Shown here piece after piece: positions 15,874 through 24,713 of a stretch of DNA of 64,000 nucleotides; positions within the stretch are counted from its first letter, which is position 1; each line of letters begins with the position of its first letter. This DNA comes from SHVZ01 sp041906305 (lineage in GTDB: Bacteria; Pseudomonadota; Alphaproteobacteria; SHVZ01). Under the pieces are notes generated by a model. That model had not been told where the DNA came from. It ran no database searches and worked only from the letters and a program-made list of their open reading frames with translations. The stretch is from assembly GCA_041906305.1 (NCBI GenBank), contig JAYRJL010000004.1, positions 389,316 to 453,315 on the forward strand, written 5' to 3'. The position numbers and the translations under genes are program-made.

Positions 15874-18687
15874 CTACATGCGCGAGAGACGGGCGGCGAG
15901 GATCGCGCGATCCGCCTTGATCGTTTCGGGCAGCGCACGCGTCAGCGGCGCGGCTTCCACGACCCGGCCGTCCGCGGCGGCCATCTCGATCTCGCGCGCC
16001 GCGGTCACCACGCGCCGGAGCCCCAGGCTTGCAGCGGCCCCCTTCAGCGAGTGCGCCGCCAGCCGCCAGGCCGGCGCGTCGCCCGAGTTCCGCGCAGTGT
16101 CCATGTTGGCGATCAGGCGCTCGGCGTTGCGATCGAAGTCGGAGGCGAGCTCGACCAGCGCGTCGTTGCCGAGCTGCTCGGCCAGCGCATCGAGGATCGT
16201 CTCGTCGAGCGTCGCTTCCTCGACGGGCTCGGCCTTGACCAGGATCGGCGCCGGCGTCGCACCGAGGCCGCTGACGCGCGCGCCCAGGACGCGTGCGATC
16301 GTCTCGAACAGGGTCTTCGGATGCACCGGCTTGACGACGAAGTCGGTCATGCCGGCGGCAAGGCAGGCCTGGATCTCGGCCTCCATGGCGCCGGCACTGA
16401 CCGCGACGATCGGCACGGTTGCGCGGTCGGCGGTGAAGGAACGGATCATGCGCGTGGCGAGAATGCCGTCCATGACCGGCATGTGCACATCCATCAGCAC
16501 CAGGTCGTAGGCCACCGCCTTGACCGCTTCGACCGCGAGCGCGCCGTTCTCGACCACGTCGACCTGGTGCCCGTGGTTCTTGAGGATGCCGGTCACGACC
16601 TTCTGGTTGATCAGGTTGTCCTCGGCCAGGAGCACGCGGATCGGGCCGACCTTGGCCGCCTCGGCAGCAGTCGCCGCGGATTTTGCCTCGACCGGGGCCT
16701 CGCCGCGCTTCAGCGGCACCTCGAACCAGAACACGCTGCCGCGGTTGATCTGGCTTTCGAGGCCGATGCGGCCGCCCATCTGGTCGATCAGGCGCTTGGA
16801 GATCGAGAGGCCAAGCCCGGTGCCGCCGAACCGCCTGGCGATCGAGGCGTCCGCCTGGGTGAAGTCGCTGAAGAGCTTCCGCTGTATCTCGGGCGCGATG
16901 CCGATGCCAGTGTCAGAGACGGCGACGTGGAGCCAGAGGATGTCGCCGACCTCGACCAGCAGATGGACGTCGATCGAGACCGCGCCCCTCTCCGTGAAGG
17001 TGATCGCGTTGCCGACCAGGTTGGAGAGCACCTGGCGCAGGCGGTCCGGGTCGGCGCGGAGATAGCGGGGGAGATCTGGGGCGATGTTCGAGGTGAGCTC
17101 GAGCCCCTTGGCGCGCGCCCGCGAGCCCTGCAGCGAGGCGACGCTTTCGACCAGGCTCGCGAGGTCGAAGTCGCGCGAGACCAGATCGAGCTTGCCCGCC
17201 TCGAGCTTGGTGAAGTCGAGGATGTCGTTCAGCACGGTCAGCAAGGCCTCGGCCGACTCGACCATGGTGACGATGCTGTCGCGCTGGCGTTCGTCGAGAC
17301 GCGTGTCCAGCATCAGCCGCGCCATGCCGAGGATGCCGTTCATCGGCGTGCGGATCTCGTGGCTCATGATCGCGAGGAACTGGGACTTCGACTGGTTGGC
17401 GGCCTCGGCCGACTCCTTGGCCTCGCGGAGCTCGCGCTCGGTCGACTTGCGTTCGGCGATGTCGCGCAGCGTCGCGACGAAGAACGGGTGCTCGCCGGTA
17501 TCCACCGACGCGATCGCGATCTCGACAGGGATCGTGGTGCCGTCGCGGCGGAGCGCCGGGACCTCGATGCGCTTGCCGAGCATGTCGGACTTGCGGGACT
17601 TGAGATAGCGCTCGAGCCCGCTCGCATGCGCGTTCCGCAGGTCCGGCGGAATGATCACGTCGGCGAGAAGACGGCCGCGCACCTCGACGGCGGTATAGCC
17701 GAAGGTGCGCTCGGCCATCTCGTTGAAGTCGACGATCAGGCCCTCGTGATCCATCGAGATGATGCAGTCCTGCGCCGTCCGCAGGATCGCGCTTTTCCGC
17801 TGCTCGGACTCACGAAGCGCCATCTGGGAGCGCTCACGTTCGGCGATTTCCTGGCTCAGCACATGGTTGGCGAGCGTCAGGCTCTCGGTGCGCTCCTCGA
17901 TCCGCCGCTCGATATCCTGGTTGGTGCGCATCACCAGCTCGAGCAGCGAGGACGCTCGTTCGGCGGCGCGCGCATCCAGGGCCGAGACGACCAGCGTGCC
18001 GGCGAGCAGAAGGAAGCTTGCGACGCCGACCAGGCCGACCAGCCAGTAGGCATCGACGCCGGCATTGCCCTCGGAGTGCATCGTGTGGACGTCGAAGACT
18101 GCGGCCGCCATGCCGGTGTAGTGCATGCCGCAGATGGCCAGCGCCATGACCAGCGCGGCGCCCAGGCGCATCAGCAGGGCCCGGGCGCTGGATCCGGTGC
18201 GAAGCTTGAAGGCGATCCAGAGAGCGGCGAGCGAGGCGAGGACCGCGACGACGATGGAGGCGGCAAAGAGGGCGGGGTCGTAGGTGATGCCGGGCGTCAC
18301 CTCCATCGCCGCCATGCCGGTGTAGTGCATGGCCGCGATGCCGATGCCCATCAGTATGGCGGCGATGGCGAGCCGGTTGACCGTCAGCGTCTTGCGGCTG
18401 ACGGAATAGAGCGCGAAGCCCGAGACGACGACCGCGATCAAGTGCGAGGTCAGCGTGACCGGGAAGTCGTAGGACATCGGCATGCCGAGGCTGAATGCCA
18501 GCATGCCGATGAAGTGCATCGACCAGATGCCGGTCCCCATGGCGACGGCGCCGCCGAGGACCCAGTAGATCTCGGCACGCCCCGAAGCGGCGGTGACCCG
18601 CTGGGCCAAGGTCAGGGCCACGTAGGAGGCGATGACCGCCGCGATGTAGGAGAGGGCGACGAGCCACGGATTGAAAGAGCCGGTCAT
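15874..18687 (-). CDS. Hybrid sensor histidine kinase: MHYT-PAS-HisKA-HATPase-REC-Hpt
   Basis: 937 residues and all elements of a full phosphorelay. The N-terminal seven-helix MHYT sensor shows three motifs, MHFIGM (57), MHYTGM (120) and MHYTGM (188); in the family these are proposed to bind a metal and sense a diatomic gas. A coiled linker leads to a PAS domain (about 297-410), the dimerisation domain with His443 (SHEIRTPMNG), an intact ATPase (NLVGNA, DTGIGI, GGTGLGLSI), a receiver with Asp733 (LMDVHMP) and an Hpt domain with His879 (AAHSLKGAAA). The ATG at 18687 has AGGAG seven bases upstream; a longer frame lacks one. Co-transcribed with the receiver-PAS gene. Confidence 0.95.
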   Translation of the reverse strand: MTGSFNPWLVALSYIAAVIASYVALTLAQRVTAASGRAEIYWVLGGAVAMGTGIWSMHFIGMLAFSLGMPMSYDFPVTLTSHLIAVVVSGFALYSVSRKTLTVNRLAIAAILMGIGIAAMHYTGMAAMEVTPGITYDPALFAASIVVAVLASLAALWIAFKLRTGSSARALLMRLGAALVMALAICGMHYTGMAAAVFDVHTMHSEGNAGVDAYWLVGLVGVASFLLLAGTLVVSALDARAAERASSLLELVMRTNQDIERRIEERTESLTLANHVLSQEIAERERSQMALRESEQRKSAILRTAQDCIISMDHEGLIVDFNEMAERTFGYTAVEVRGRLLADVIIPPDLRNAHASGLERYLKSRKSDMLGKRIEVPALRRDGTTIPVEIAIASVDTGEHPFFVATLRDIAERKSTERELREAKESAEAANQSKSQFLAIMSHEIRTPMNGILGMARLMLDTRLDERQRDSIVTMVESAEALLTVLNDILDFTKLEAGKLDLVSRDFDLASLVESVASLQGSRARAKGLELTSNIAPDLPRYLRADPDRLRQVLSNLVGNAITFTERGAVSIDVHLLVEVGDILWLHVAVSDTGIGIAPEIQRKLFSDFTQADASIARRFGGTGLGLSISKRLIDQMGGRIGLESQINRGSVFWFEVPLKRGEAPVEAKSAATAAEAAKVGPIRVLLAEDNLINQKVVTGILKNHGHQVDVVENGALAVEAVKAVAYDLVLMDVHMPVMDGILATRMIRSFTADRATVPIVAVSAGAMEAEIQACLAAGMTDFVVKPVHPKTLFETIARVLGARVSGLGATPAPILVKAEPVEEATLDETILDALAEQLGNDALVELASDFDRNAERLIANMDTARNSGDAPAWRLAAHSLKGAAASLGLRRVVTAAREIEMAAADGRVVEAAPLTRALPETIKADRAILAARLSRM

Positions 18688-18741
18688 GTCGCTCCTGGCG
18701 GACGCGAGGAAAACCTTCCACACGTCGCAGGCGAAGAGCAA

Positions 18742-18911
18742 GTTAAAAGCATTACATAAAAATCATGCAAGACGCTGAAAATGCTAACTATTTTGGTGAA
18801 AATCAAAATACCCGACAACCTGAGATGCCGAGGGAAAGAGTTCCGGACACCTACTTAAAAGAACTAATGGCGCTCCCAACAAGAACGAAAGACTTCGGCG
18901 CGTTGCTGAAG
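18742..18911. other. AT-rich gap between kinase and hypothetical gene
   Basis: This 170-nt stretch is clearly richer in A and T than its surroundings. On the minus strand TTGCAT and TTTAAC, 17 nt apart (18743-18771), could form the promoter of the hybrid kinase. A plus-strand reading frame 18765-18923 (52 codons from an ATG) is open, but its codons are A/T-ending, unlike the genome, no ribosome site precedes it, and its end runs antisense into the neighbouring gene. I treat it as probably non-coding or as remnant DNA. Confidence 0.4.
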
Positions 18912-19607
18912 TCAGGGCGCTGAACTGCGCGCAGACTTCTGGCCGGCCTGCACCTTCAGGTTCCGGCGGACACGTTCGTCGATCCGCATCGTCAGGGCGG
19001 TCGCCACCTCGGCTGCTTCGTTCAGCAGGGAGTCCTTCAGGACCTCGATCGGCTTCTTGAGGGCCGTCGCCAGATGGTGCTCGGCCTTGATCGCCGCGCT
19101 GGCGCTGTCCGCGCCGTGGTGGGTCTGGGCCAGCATGATGTCGCGACCGATCTCGCGGCTCCAGTAGCGGACCCGAAGCGGGTTGCAGGCGAGCCAGCGC
19201 ACCGCGCTTTCCTCGGTCAGCGGATGGGTCTCGCTGTCCTTGAGGAATTCCTTGATGCGCCGGCCGCTCGGATCGGGGCCTGTCTCGGCGATGAGTTCCA
19301 GCGCGACCCAGGCGAACCACCAGCGCCAGGGGTCCGCCCGCAGGAAGCCGTTGTCGTAGATCTCCGAGAATATGTGAAGAGACGCCATGGGCGCCTCGGG
19401 CTTGAGACGGACGATCTGTGCGGGAAGGGCGTGCTTGGCAAAAGCCTGCGCCCGCCGATCGTAGTCCTCTTCGACCTTTTCCTTGGACCGGGGAAGAATC
19501 CCGACCTCCTTCATCAGCTCCCCGGTGTCGGCAATTTCGAGCCAATGAATCAGCGTCTTGGCCATCGCCTGCAGATCTTCTGCTTTCGGTTCAGGACCTT
19601 GATCCAT
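18912..19607 (-). CDS. Hypothetical soluble protein
   Basis: 231 residues, mostly helical and charged, with many Trp residues in the middle (PWRWWFAWVALELIAETG around 93-111; AVRWLACNPLRVRYW around 137-151). No signal peptide, membrane segment or catalytic signature is recognised. The C-terminal 40 residues are basic. It is alone on the minus strand between the kinase operon and the divergent M23 peptidase gene. Codon use is ordinary for the window, which supports a real gene, but the function is unknown. Confidence 0.65.
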   Translation of the reverse strand: MDQGPEPKAEDLQAMAKTLIHWLEIADTGELMKEVGILPRSKEKVEEDYDRRAQAFAKHALPAQIVRLKPEAPMASLHIFSEIYDNGFLRADPWRWWFAWVALELIAETGPDPSGRRIKEFLKDSETHPLTEESAVRWLACNPLRVRYWSREIGRDIMLAQTHHGADSASAAIKAEHHLATALKKPIEVLKDSLLNEAAEVATALTMRIDERVRRNLKVQAGQKSARSSAP

Positions 19608-19696
19608 AACCTCAACATAGCAGATTCGCTGCCTGGTTCAGGGTTGCACGCTGCGGGGGACGGGGTTAGGGTGCCCCGCAAGAAGACCTGGAACAG

Positions 19697-21325
19697 GTGG
19701 CGTCAAGCGGGGGAACGGACCTGTCGCGGACGAAGGGGGGCTTTGGGACCATCGGTCCGGAGCCGTTCGCCGGGACCGAGGCCGCTCTCCGACGAGGACC
19801 TCGACGAGGAGCCGGCCAGACGTTGGACAGTTTCCATCGCCCACGAGCCTGGTTGCAGAGCCTCGCGGCCATTCCCGGCCGCTGGATCGTCGACCGCGAG
19901 ATCATCCTCAGAAGCGACCGCTCGACCCGGTGCCTCAGGATCTCCCGCAATTTCCAGCTCATCGCGCTCGGCCTCTGGGCCGTCACCACCGGCTGGATGA
20001 GCTTCGCTTCGACCAGCTATTTCGAGATCAGCCGCGTGCTCGACACGCGGACCGCCGCGCTCGACCAGGCGCACGACGCCTATCGCGATCTCCTGAACCA
20101 GATGGCGAACCACCAGCTCGCCGTCATGGCCATCACCCGCGACCTCGAGTCCAAGCAGAGCCATCTCCGCCGCCTGCTCGACGCCAACGAGAACCTCCGG
20201 GCCGACCTCAAGGTCACCGAGACCCAGCTCCGCCAGTCCGAGGCCGAGCGCACCAAGGTCGCCCAGACCCGCCAGGCGGTCGCCGAGAAGATGGGCGAGC
20301 TGGAGCAGACCGTCCGCAGCATGTGGGGCGAGAACGGCTCCCTCGAACGGCACATCTCGGGTCTGCGCGGCCAGCTCGCCTCGATCGAGGCGGAAAAGGA
20401 AGAGATCGCGGCCCAGCGGTCGGCGCTGTCGCGACGCATGTCGCAGCTGCAGAGCGAGCTCAAGATCTCGCTCGCCCGCACCGCCCAGGTCGAAGCCCAG
20501 CTCGAGACCGCGAAGACGGACCTTCAGTCCGCCTCCATGCAGCGCGACCGGCTGCAAGAGGACGGCCAGCTGGCCCAGGTCCGCGTGCGCGACCTCGAAG
20601 GCCGGATGTCCGAGCTCCAGCGCGTCCACCGCGAGGTGATGACGAAGCTCAACGACCGCACCCGCGCCGACCTCTCGGAAGTCCAGAAGATCGTCAGCCG
20701 CACCGGGCTCAACCTCGACACGATCATGCCGAAGGAGCAGCCGGTGCCGCAGCGCGGGAACACCCGCGCGGGCCAGGGCGGCCCTTTCGTCCCTCTGTTC
20801 CGTGACCTGGCGCCGTCAGGCGCCGGCGACGCCACGACGAACCTCGAGTCGATGTCGTTCCAGCTCGGCAGCCAGCTCCGCCGGCTCGACCAGATCCACG
20901 GCGTGCTGAAGGCGATCCCGCTGACGGCGCCGATCGATACATACGCCTTGATGAGTAATTTCGGTGCCCGCGTCGATCCCTTTACCGGGCAAGCCGCGAT
21001 GCACTACGGTCTGGACATGTCGGCGCCGATGCGGACGCCGGTGATGTCGACCGCGCCCGGCACGGTCGTCGTCGCCGGGTGGAAGAGCCGGTACGGCCGC
21101 ATGGTCGAGATCGACCATGGAAACGGCCTCAGGACGCGATACGGACATCTGTATAAGATCAATGTCCGGCGCGGGCAGAAGGTGGACTTCCGGGAGGTCG
21201 TCGGTCTCCTGGGCTCCTCCGGCCGGTCGACGGGACCTCACGTTCACTACGAGGTCCTGGTCAACGGCGAGCCGACCGATCCGAACAAGTTTCTGAGGGC
21301 GGGCAAGGATGTTTTCAAGGGCTAG
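19697..21325 (+). CDS. Membrane-anchored M23 peptidase with coiled coil
   Basis: Predicted peptidoglycan DD-endopeptidase of the LytM/M23 type, acting on the cell wall. Of 542 residues, one membrane helix lies near 84-105 (LIALGLWAVTTGWMSF), a long coiled coil spans about 115-330, and the C-terminal M23 domain shows MHYGLDM (zinc His and Asp), RYGHLYK and GPHVHYEV (catalytic and zinc His), all present. The longest start is a GTG at 19697 with no clear ribosome site; a TTG at 19823 has GAGGAG 11 nt upstream and gives 500 residues. It overlaps the bactofilin gene by 17 nt, the known bacA-lmdC-like pairing, in which the bactofilin positions the hydrolase. Confidence 0.93.
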   Translation: MASSGGTDLSRTKGGFGTIGPEPFAGTEAALRRGPRRGAGQTLDSFHRPRAWLQSLAAIPGRWIVDREIILRSDRSTRCLRISRNFQLIALGLWAVTTGWMSFASTSYFEISRVLDTRTAALDQAHDAYRDLLNQMANHQLAVMAITRDLESKQSHLRRLLDANENLRADLKVTETQLRQSEAERTKVAQTRQAVAEKMGELEQTVRSMWGENGSLERHISGLRGQLASIEAEKEEIAAQRSALSRRMSQLQSELKISLARTAQVEAQLETAKTDLQSASMQRDRLQEDGQLAQVRVRDLEGRMSELQRVHREVMTKLNDRTRADLSEVQKIVSRTGLNLDTIMPKEQPVPQRGNTRAGQGGPFVPLFRDLAPSGAGDATTNLESMSFQLGSQLRRLDQIHGVLKAIPLTAPIDTYALMSNFGARVDPFTGQAAMHYGLDMSAPMRTPVMSTAPGTVVVAGWKSRYGRMVEIDHGNGLRTRYGHLYKINVRRGQKVDFREVVGLLGSSGRSTGPHVHYEVLVNGEPTDPNKFLRAGKDVFKG

Positions 21326-21815
21326 AGGCAAGGACTCCGAGGGCGGCTCCACCGCTTCCGTACAGAAGTCGTCGGTTCCCTCGATCATCAGCGCCGACCT
21401 CCGCATCACCGGCAATCTGGAGAGCGACGGCGACATCCAGATCGATGGCACGGTCGACGGCGACATCCGCTCCGGCCGCATCACGGTCAGCGAGACCGCG
21501 GTCGTGAAGGGCGCGCTCGAGGCCGAGACGGTCCGTATCGCGGGCAAGGTCACCGGTCAGATCAAGGCGCGTCAGGTGACGCTGCTCAAGTCGGCGAAGG
21601 TTGTCGCCGACGTGATGCAGGAGTCGATCGCGGTCGAGCCCGGCGCCTCGTTCGAAGGCAACTGCCGTCACTACACCCGCGACGCGGTTGTGGCCCCGGC
21701 GCCGCGCAAGGTCGAGGCGCTGGTCGCGCCGACCATGCCTAGGAAGCCCCCGGTCGAGGCGGTCAAGCCGTCGCCGGTTGCCGCCGTCGGCGGCGGTTCT
21801 CCCCAGGCCAACTAG
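21309..21815 (+). CDS. bacA: Bactofilin (polymer-forming cytoskeletal protein)
   Basis: 168 residues. The central right-handed beta-helix (about residues 22-122: SIISADLRITGNLESDGDIQIDGTVDGDI and following repeats) is the DUF583 bactofilin core; flanking tails are short and unstructured, and the last 40 residues are Pro/Ala/Val rich. Bactofilins polymerise without nucleotide under the inner membrane and scaffold cell-wall enzymes. The start overlaps the M23 peptidase gene, so the two are co-translated and probably act together in cell-shape control. The symbol follows the Caulobacter usage. Confidence 0.94.
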   Translation: MFSRARGKDSEGGSTASVQKSSVPSIISADLRITGNLESDGDIQIDGTVDGDIRSGRITVSETAVVKGALEAETVRIAGKVTGQIKARQVTLLKSAKVVADVMQESIAVEPGASFEGNCRHYTRDAVVAPAPRKVEALVAPTMPRKPPVEAVKPSPVAAVGGGSPQAN

Positions 21816-21844
21816 CTCCTTAAGGGCATCATCCCGCACGCCGA

Positions 21845-22870
21845 TCAGGGCGCGCGGGTTTTCGGCAGAACGACCGTGAAGGTCGAGCCGCGATCCATGT
21901 CGCTCTCGACCCGGATCGATCCGCCGAGGCGGCGGACCAGCGTTCGCGCAACCGCCAGGCCAACGCCTTCGCCCGGGCGATCCGGCGTGCCGGCGCGGCG
22001 GAAGAGGTCGAAGATCCTAGGCTGATCCATCGCGGCGATGCCGCGTCCATTGTCGGCGACCGCGATCTCGACCATGCCGGTCTCGGTCTCGCTGGCGGTC
22101 ACCGCGATATGGCCCGGCAGGTCGGCGCGGAGGAACTTGACCGCGTTGTCCAGCAGGTTGGAGAGGATCTGCTCGAGGGCGCCACGGTCGCTGACGATCG
22201 ACGGCAGCTTGCCGACGGATAGGCGGATGCCGCCCTTGTCGCCGCGATGGCTGAAATCGGCGGCGAGGGCGCGCACGAGGCGATCGAGGTCGACGATCTC
22301 CGCCTTGAATTCGCGCCGGCCGATCTGGGCGAGATCGACCACCGCGCCGACCAGCCGGTCCATCTTCGATACCGACGAGCGGATGAACCAGAGCGCCCCG
22401 TCGAAATCCTGGCGCAGCGCCTTGGTCGTCGGGTCCTCGGTGGTGGCGTCGCCGAAGCGGTCCGCGGGATGGCCTAGGACGTCGTTGCGCAACGCCTCGA
22501 GCTCGCCCGTGAACCCCATGATGTTGGTCAGCGGCGGGCGGAGATCGCGCTCGATGACCTCGGCGACGCGCTGGATCTCGTCGTTGGCTTCCTGAAGGTT
22601 CGAGGAGCGCTCGGCCAGGCGCCGCTCGAGGTCGCGGTTGGCGCGGTCGACCGCGGCGAAGTCCGCGCGGAGCTCGCGCGCGGCGCGGCGGAAGAGGCTG
22701 GTGGCAATCGCGATCAAGCCGGCGACGGCGAACGCAGCGAGGGCGACGGCGATCGCCGCGGCATCCTGCTCCAGCAGGACGAACGCAAGGATCGCCACCG
22801 CGACCATCGCGGCGACGCCGGCGGCGAGCAGGGTTCGTTCGATGGACGAGCCTCGATTTCCGGCAAGCAT
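21845..22870 (-). CDS. Histidine-kinase-like protein lacking the phospho-acceptor His
   Basis: 341 residues. Two membrane helices (about 14-33 and 37-58) flank almost no periplasmic loop; a coiled segment leads to the dimerisation helix and then an ATPase domain that looks complete: N box LLDNAVKFL, G1 VADNGRGI, F box IFDLFRRAG, G2 GEGVGLAVA. In the H box, ERDLRPPLTNIMGF, the usual His is Arg108 (codon CGC at 22547-22549). Without that His it cannot autophosphorylate in the normal way. It may be a pseudokinase that modulates another kinase. No response regulator is adjacent. Confidence 0.88.
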   Translation of the reverse strand: MLAGNRGSSIERTLLAAGVAAMVAVAILAFVLLEQDAAAIAVALAAFAVAGLIAIATSLFRRAARELRADFAAVDRANRDLERRLAERSSNLQEANDEIQRVAEVIERDLRPPLTNIMGFTGELEALRNDVLGHPADRFGDATTEDPTTKALRQDFDGALWFIRSSVSKMDRLVGAVVDLAQIGRREFKAEIVDLDRLVRALAADFSHRGDKGGIRLSVGKLPSIVSDRGALEQILSNLLDNAVKFLRADLPGHIAVTASETETGMVEIAVADNGRGIAAMDQPRIFDLFRRAGTPDRPGEGVGLAVARTLVRRLGGSIRVESDMDRGSTFTVVLPKTRAP

Positions 22871-22927
22871 TCAGGGAACGCTAGCTAGTGTTCGCGGCGA
22901 AATAACCACAAATTGCTGCGGAACGGA

Positions 22928-22943
22928 AACCAAAGTCTTGGTT
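22928..22943. repeat. Inverted repeat AACCAA-N4-TTGGTT
   Basis: AACCAA at 22928-22933 and TTGGTT at 22938-22943 form a perfect 6-bp stem with a 4-nt loop, in the gap between mazG (3' end) and the kinase-like gene (5' end), both on the minus strand. It could be a weak terminator for mazG or an operator for the downstream gene; nothing decides between them. Confidence 0.35.
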
Positions 22944-22963
22944 AACACCCGGAAAAACCGAGC

Positions 22964-23764
22964 CTATTTACGTTCCGTCAGCTTCGCCCGCTGCCACAGA
23001 GCCTCCATCTCCTCGAGGCTCGCGTTCTCCGGCTTGCGCCCTTCGGCGGCCAGGGCCGCTTCGATCGACCGGAAGCGGCGCTCGAACTTGGCGTTGCAGC
23101 GTCTCAGCGCCACCTCGGGATCGACCTTGAGGTGCCGCGCCAGGTTGGCGAGGGCGAACAGCAGGTCGCCGACCTCGTCCTCGACCGCGTCCTTCGGCGC
23201 GCCGGCGTCGATCTCGACGCGAAGCTCGCCGATCTCCTCCTCGATCTTGTCCAGCACCTGGCGCGCCTCCGGCCAGTCGAAGCCGACGCGGGCCGCCCGC
23301 TTCTGCAGCTTCTCGGCGCGCATGAGAGCGGGCAGGGCGAGGGCCACGCCGTCGAGGGCGGAGGAGGCGGGAGCCTTCGCCGCCTTCTCGGCGCGCTCGG
23401 CGGCCTTGGTCGCTTCCCACGAGACCGTCTGCGTCTCGACGTCGCGCTCGGACGCGTCGCCGAATACGTGCGGATGGCGACGGATCATCTTGCCGGCGAT
23501 CGCCTCGGCGACGTCCTCGAAGGCGAAGGCCTCCATCTCCTCGGCCATGCGCGCATGGAAGACGACCTGGAGCAGCAGGTCGCCGAGTTCCTCCTTGAGG
23601 TCGGCGAGATCGCCGCGCTGGATCGCGTCCGCGACCTCGTAGGCTTCCTCGACCGTGTAGGGCGCGATGGTGGCGAAGGTCTGCTCTAGATCCCAAGGGC
23701 AGCCGCCCTCCGGCGCACGCAGGCGCGCCATGATCTCGATCAGCCGGTCGATGTGGCGGGTCAT
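22964..23764 (-). CDS. mazG: Nucleoside triphosphate pyrophosphohydrolase MazG
   Basis: Hydrolyses (deoxy)nucleoside triphosphates to monophosphate and pyrophosphate, a house-cleaning activity. The 266-residue protein has two MazG domains, as in E. coli (263 residues). The first carries GGCPWDLEQTFATI (residues 17-30) and the metal-binding EEAYEVADAI and KEELGDLLLQVVFHA (ExxE-ExxD) helices; the second has EIGELRVEI and EDEVGDLLFALANLAR. It lies between the kinase-like gene and a hydrolase gene on the same strand, with a 15-nt gap to the latter. Confidence 0.96.
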   Translation of the reverse strand: MTRHIDRLIEIMARLRAPEGGCPWDLEQTFATIAPYTVEEAYEVADAIQRGDLADLKEELGDLLLQVVFHARMAEEMEAFAFEDVAEAIAGKMIRRHPHVFGDASERDVETQTVSWEATKAAERAEKAAKAPASSALDGVALALPALMRAEKLQKRAARVGFDWPEARQVLDKIEEEIGELRVEIDAGAPKDAVEDEVGDLLFALANLARHLKVDPEVALRRCNAKFERRFRSIEAALAAEGRKPENASLEEMEALWQRAKLTERK

Positions 23765-23779
23765 GTCTCGACTATAGCG

Positions 23780-24661
23780 TCAGCCGAGGGACAGGATGGC
23801 ATCGGCGAATTCGCGCGGCGCTTCCTGCGGGAGGTTGTGGCCGACGATCGGGATCGCCCGATGCTCGAAGCGGCCGACGAACTTCTGCGCGTCGCGGCGG
23901 AGGTCCGCCGGCGTCGAGACGCCGTTGCCGGTGCCGTCCATCGAAACGGTCGCGACCGCAATGGGCGGCTGCGCCTCCAGCCGTTTCTCGATGGCGGCGA
24001 CCGCCGGATCGCCCGGCGCCAGCCCGAAGCGGTGGCGATAGGAGTGGATCACCACCTCGACGAAGTCCGGATTCTCGAACGAAGCCGCGGTGCGGGCATA
24101 CGTCGCCTCGTCGAAGCGCCAGTTCGGCGACCAGAGCTGCCAGAGCAGCCGGCAGAAGGCGTAGCGGTTCTTGGCGAGGCCCGCGCGGCCGCGCTCGCCG
24201 TGGAAATAGTACTGGTACCAGTAGCGGTGCTCGGCCTCGGGCGAGGCGGGCTCGCCCGCACGCGGGATGTTCTGGATGTTGTAGCCGTTGCCGGTGACCA
24301 ATCCCGAGACACGTTGCGGCCAGAGCGCCGAGGCGATGCAGCAGGCGCGGCCGCCCCAGTCATAGCCGGCCAAGGTCGCGCGCTGGATGCCGAGCGCGTC
24401 CATGAAGGCAAGGAGGTCGGCCCCCAGCACGGCCTGCTCGCCCGATCGCGGGGTGTCGGCCGAGAGGAAGCGCGTCGGGCCGTATCCCCGGAGATAAGGC
24501 ACCAGCACGCGGCGTCCGGCAGCGGCCAGGATCGCCGCGACCTCGTCATAGGTGCGGACGTCATAGGGAAAGCCGTGCATCAGGATCGCCGGCGCGCCGC
24601 CGCCCGGCCCGGACTCCTCGTAGGCGACGTCGAGAACGCCGGCATTCACGCGTTTGAGCAT
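23780..24661 (-). CDS. Alpha/beta hydrolase, epoxide hydrolase/dehalogenase-like
   Basis: 293 residues. The nucleophile elbow reads AGYDWGG (about residue 115), with Asp rather than Ser, as in epoxide hydrolases and haloalkane dehalogenases. The oxyanion motif HGFPYD comes near residue 28, RGYGPT near 58, and a catalytic His in VGHNLPQEAP near 275. Substrate unknown. I chose the ATG at 24661 because AGGAG stands 7 nt upstream; an upstream in-frame ATG adds 22 residues of poor character. It is divergent from the VOC gene at 24714 and may share its promoter region. Confidence 0.9.
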   Translation of the reverse strand: MLKRVNAGVLDVAYEESGPGGGAPAILMHGFPYDVRTYDEVAAILAAAGRRVLVPYLRGYGPTRFLSADTPRSGEQAVLGADLLAFMDALGIQRATLAGYDWGGRACCIASALWPQRVSGLVTGNGYNIQNIPRAGEPASPEAEHRYWYQYYFHGERGRAGLAKNRYAFCRLLWQLWSPNWRFDEATYARTAASFENPDFVEVVIHSYRHRFGLAPGDPAVAAIEKRLEAQPPIAVATVSMDGTGNGVSTPADLRRDAQKFVGRFEHRAIPIVGHNLPQEAPREFADAILSLG

Positions 24662-24713
24662 GGGGTCTCCTGGCGGCACGGAACGGCCACGCCCGCATCC
24701 CCGTTGGGACGGC

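Noticed and set aside
15430..18759. A frame of over 1100 codons opposite the hybrid kinase
   Set aside because: Same cause: high-GC third positions remove stops on the opposite strand. The kinase frame has all domain motifs, the other none.
18765..18923. A 52-codon gene on the plus strand
   Set aside because: No ribosome site, A/T-ending codons unlike the genome, and antisense overlap with a better-supported gene; kept only as a finding to check.
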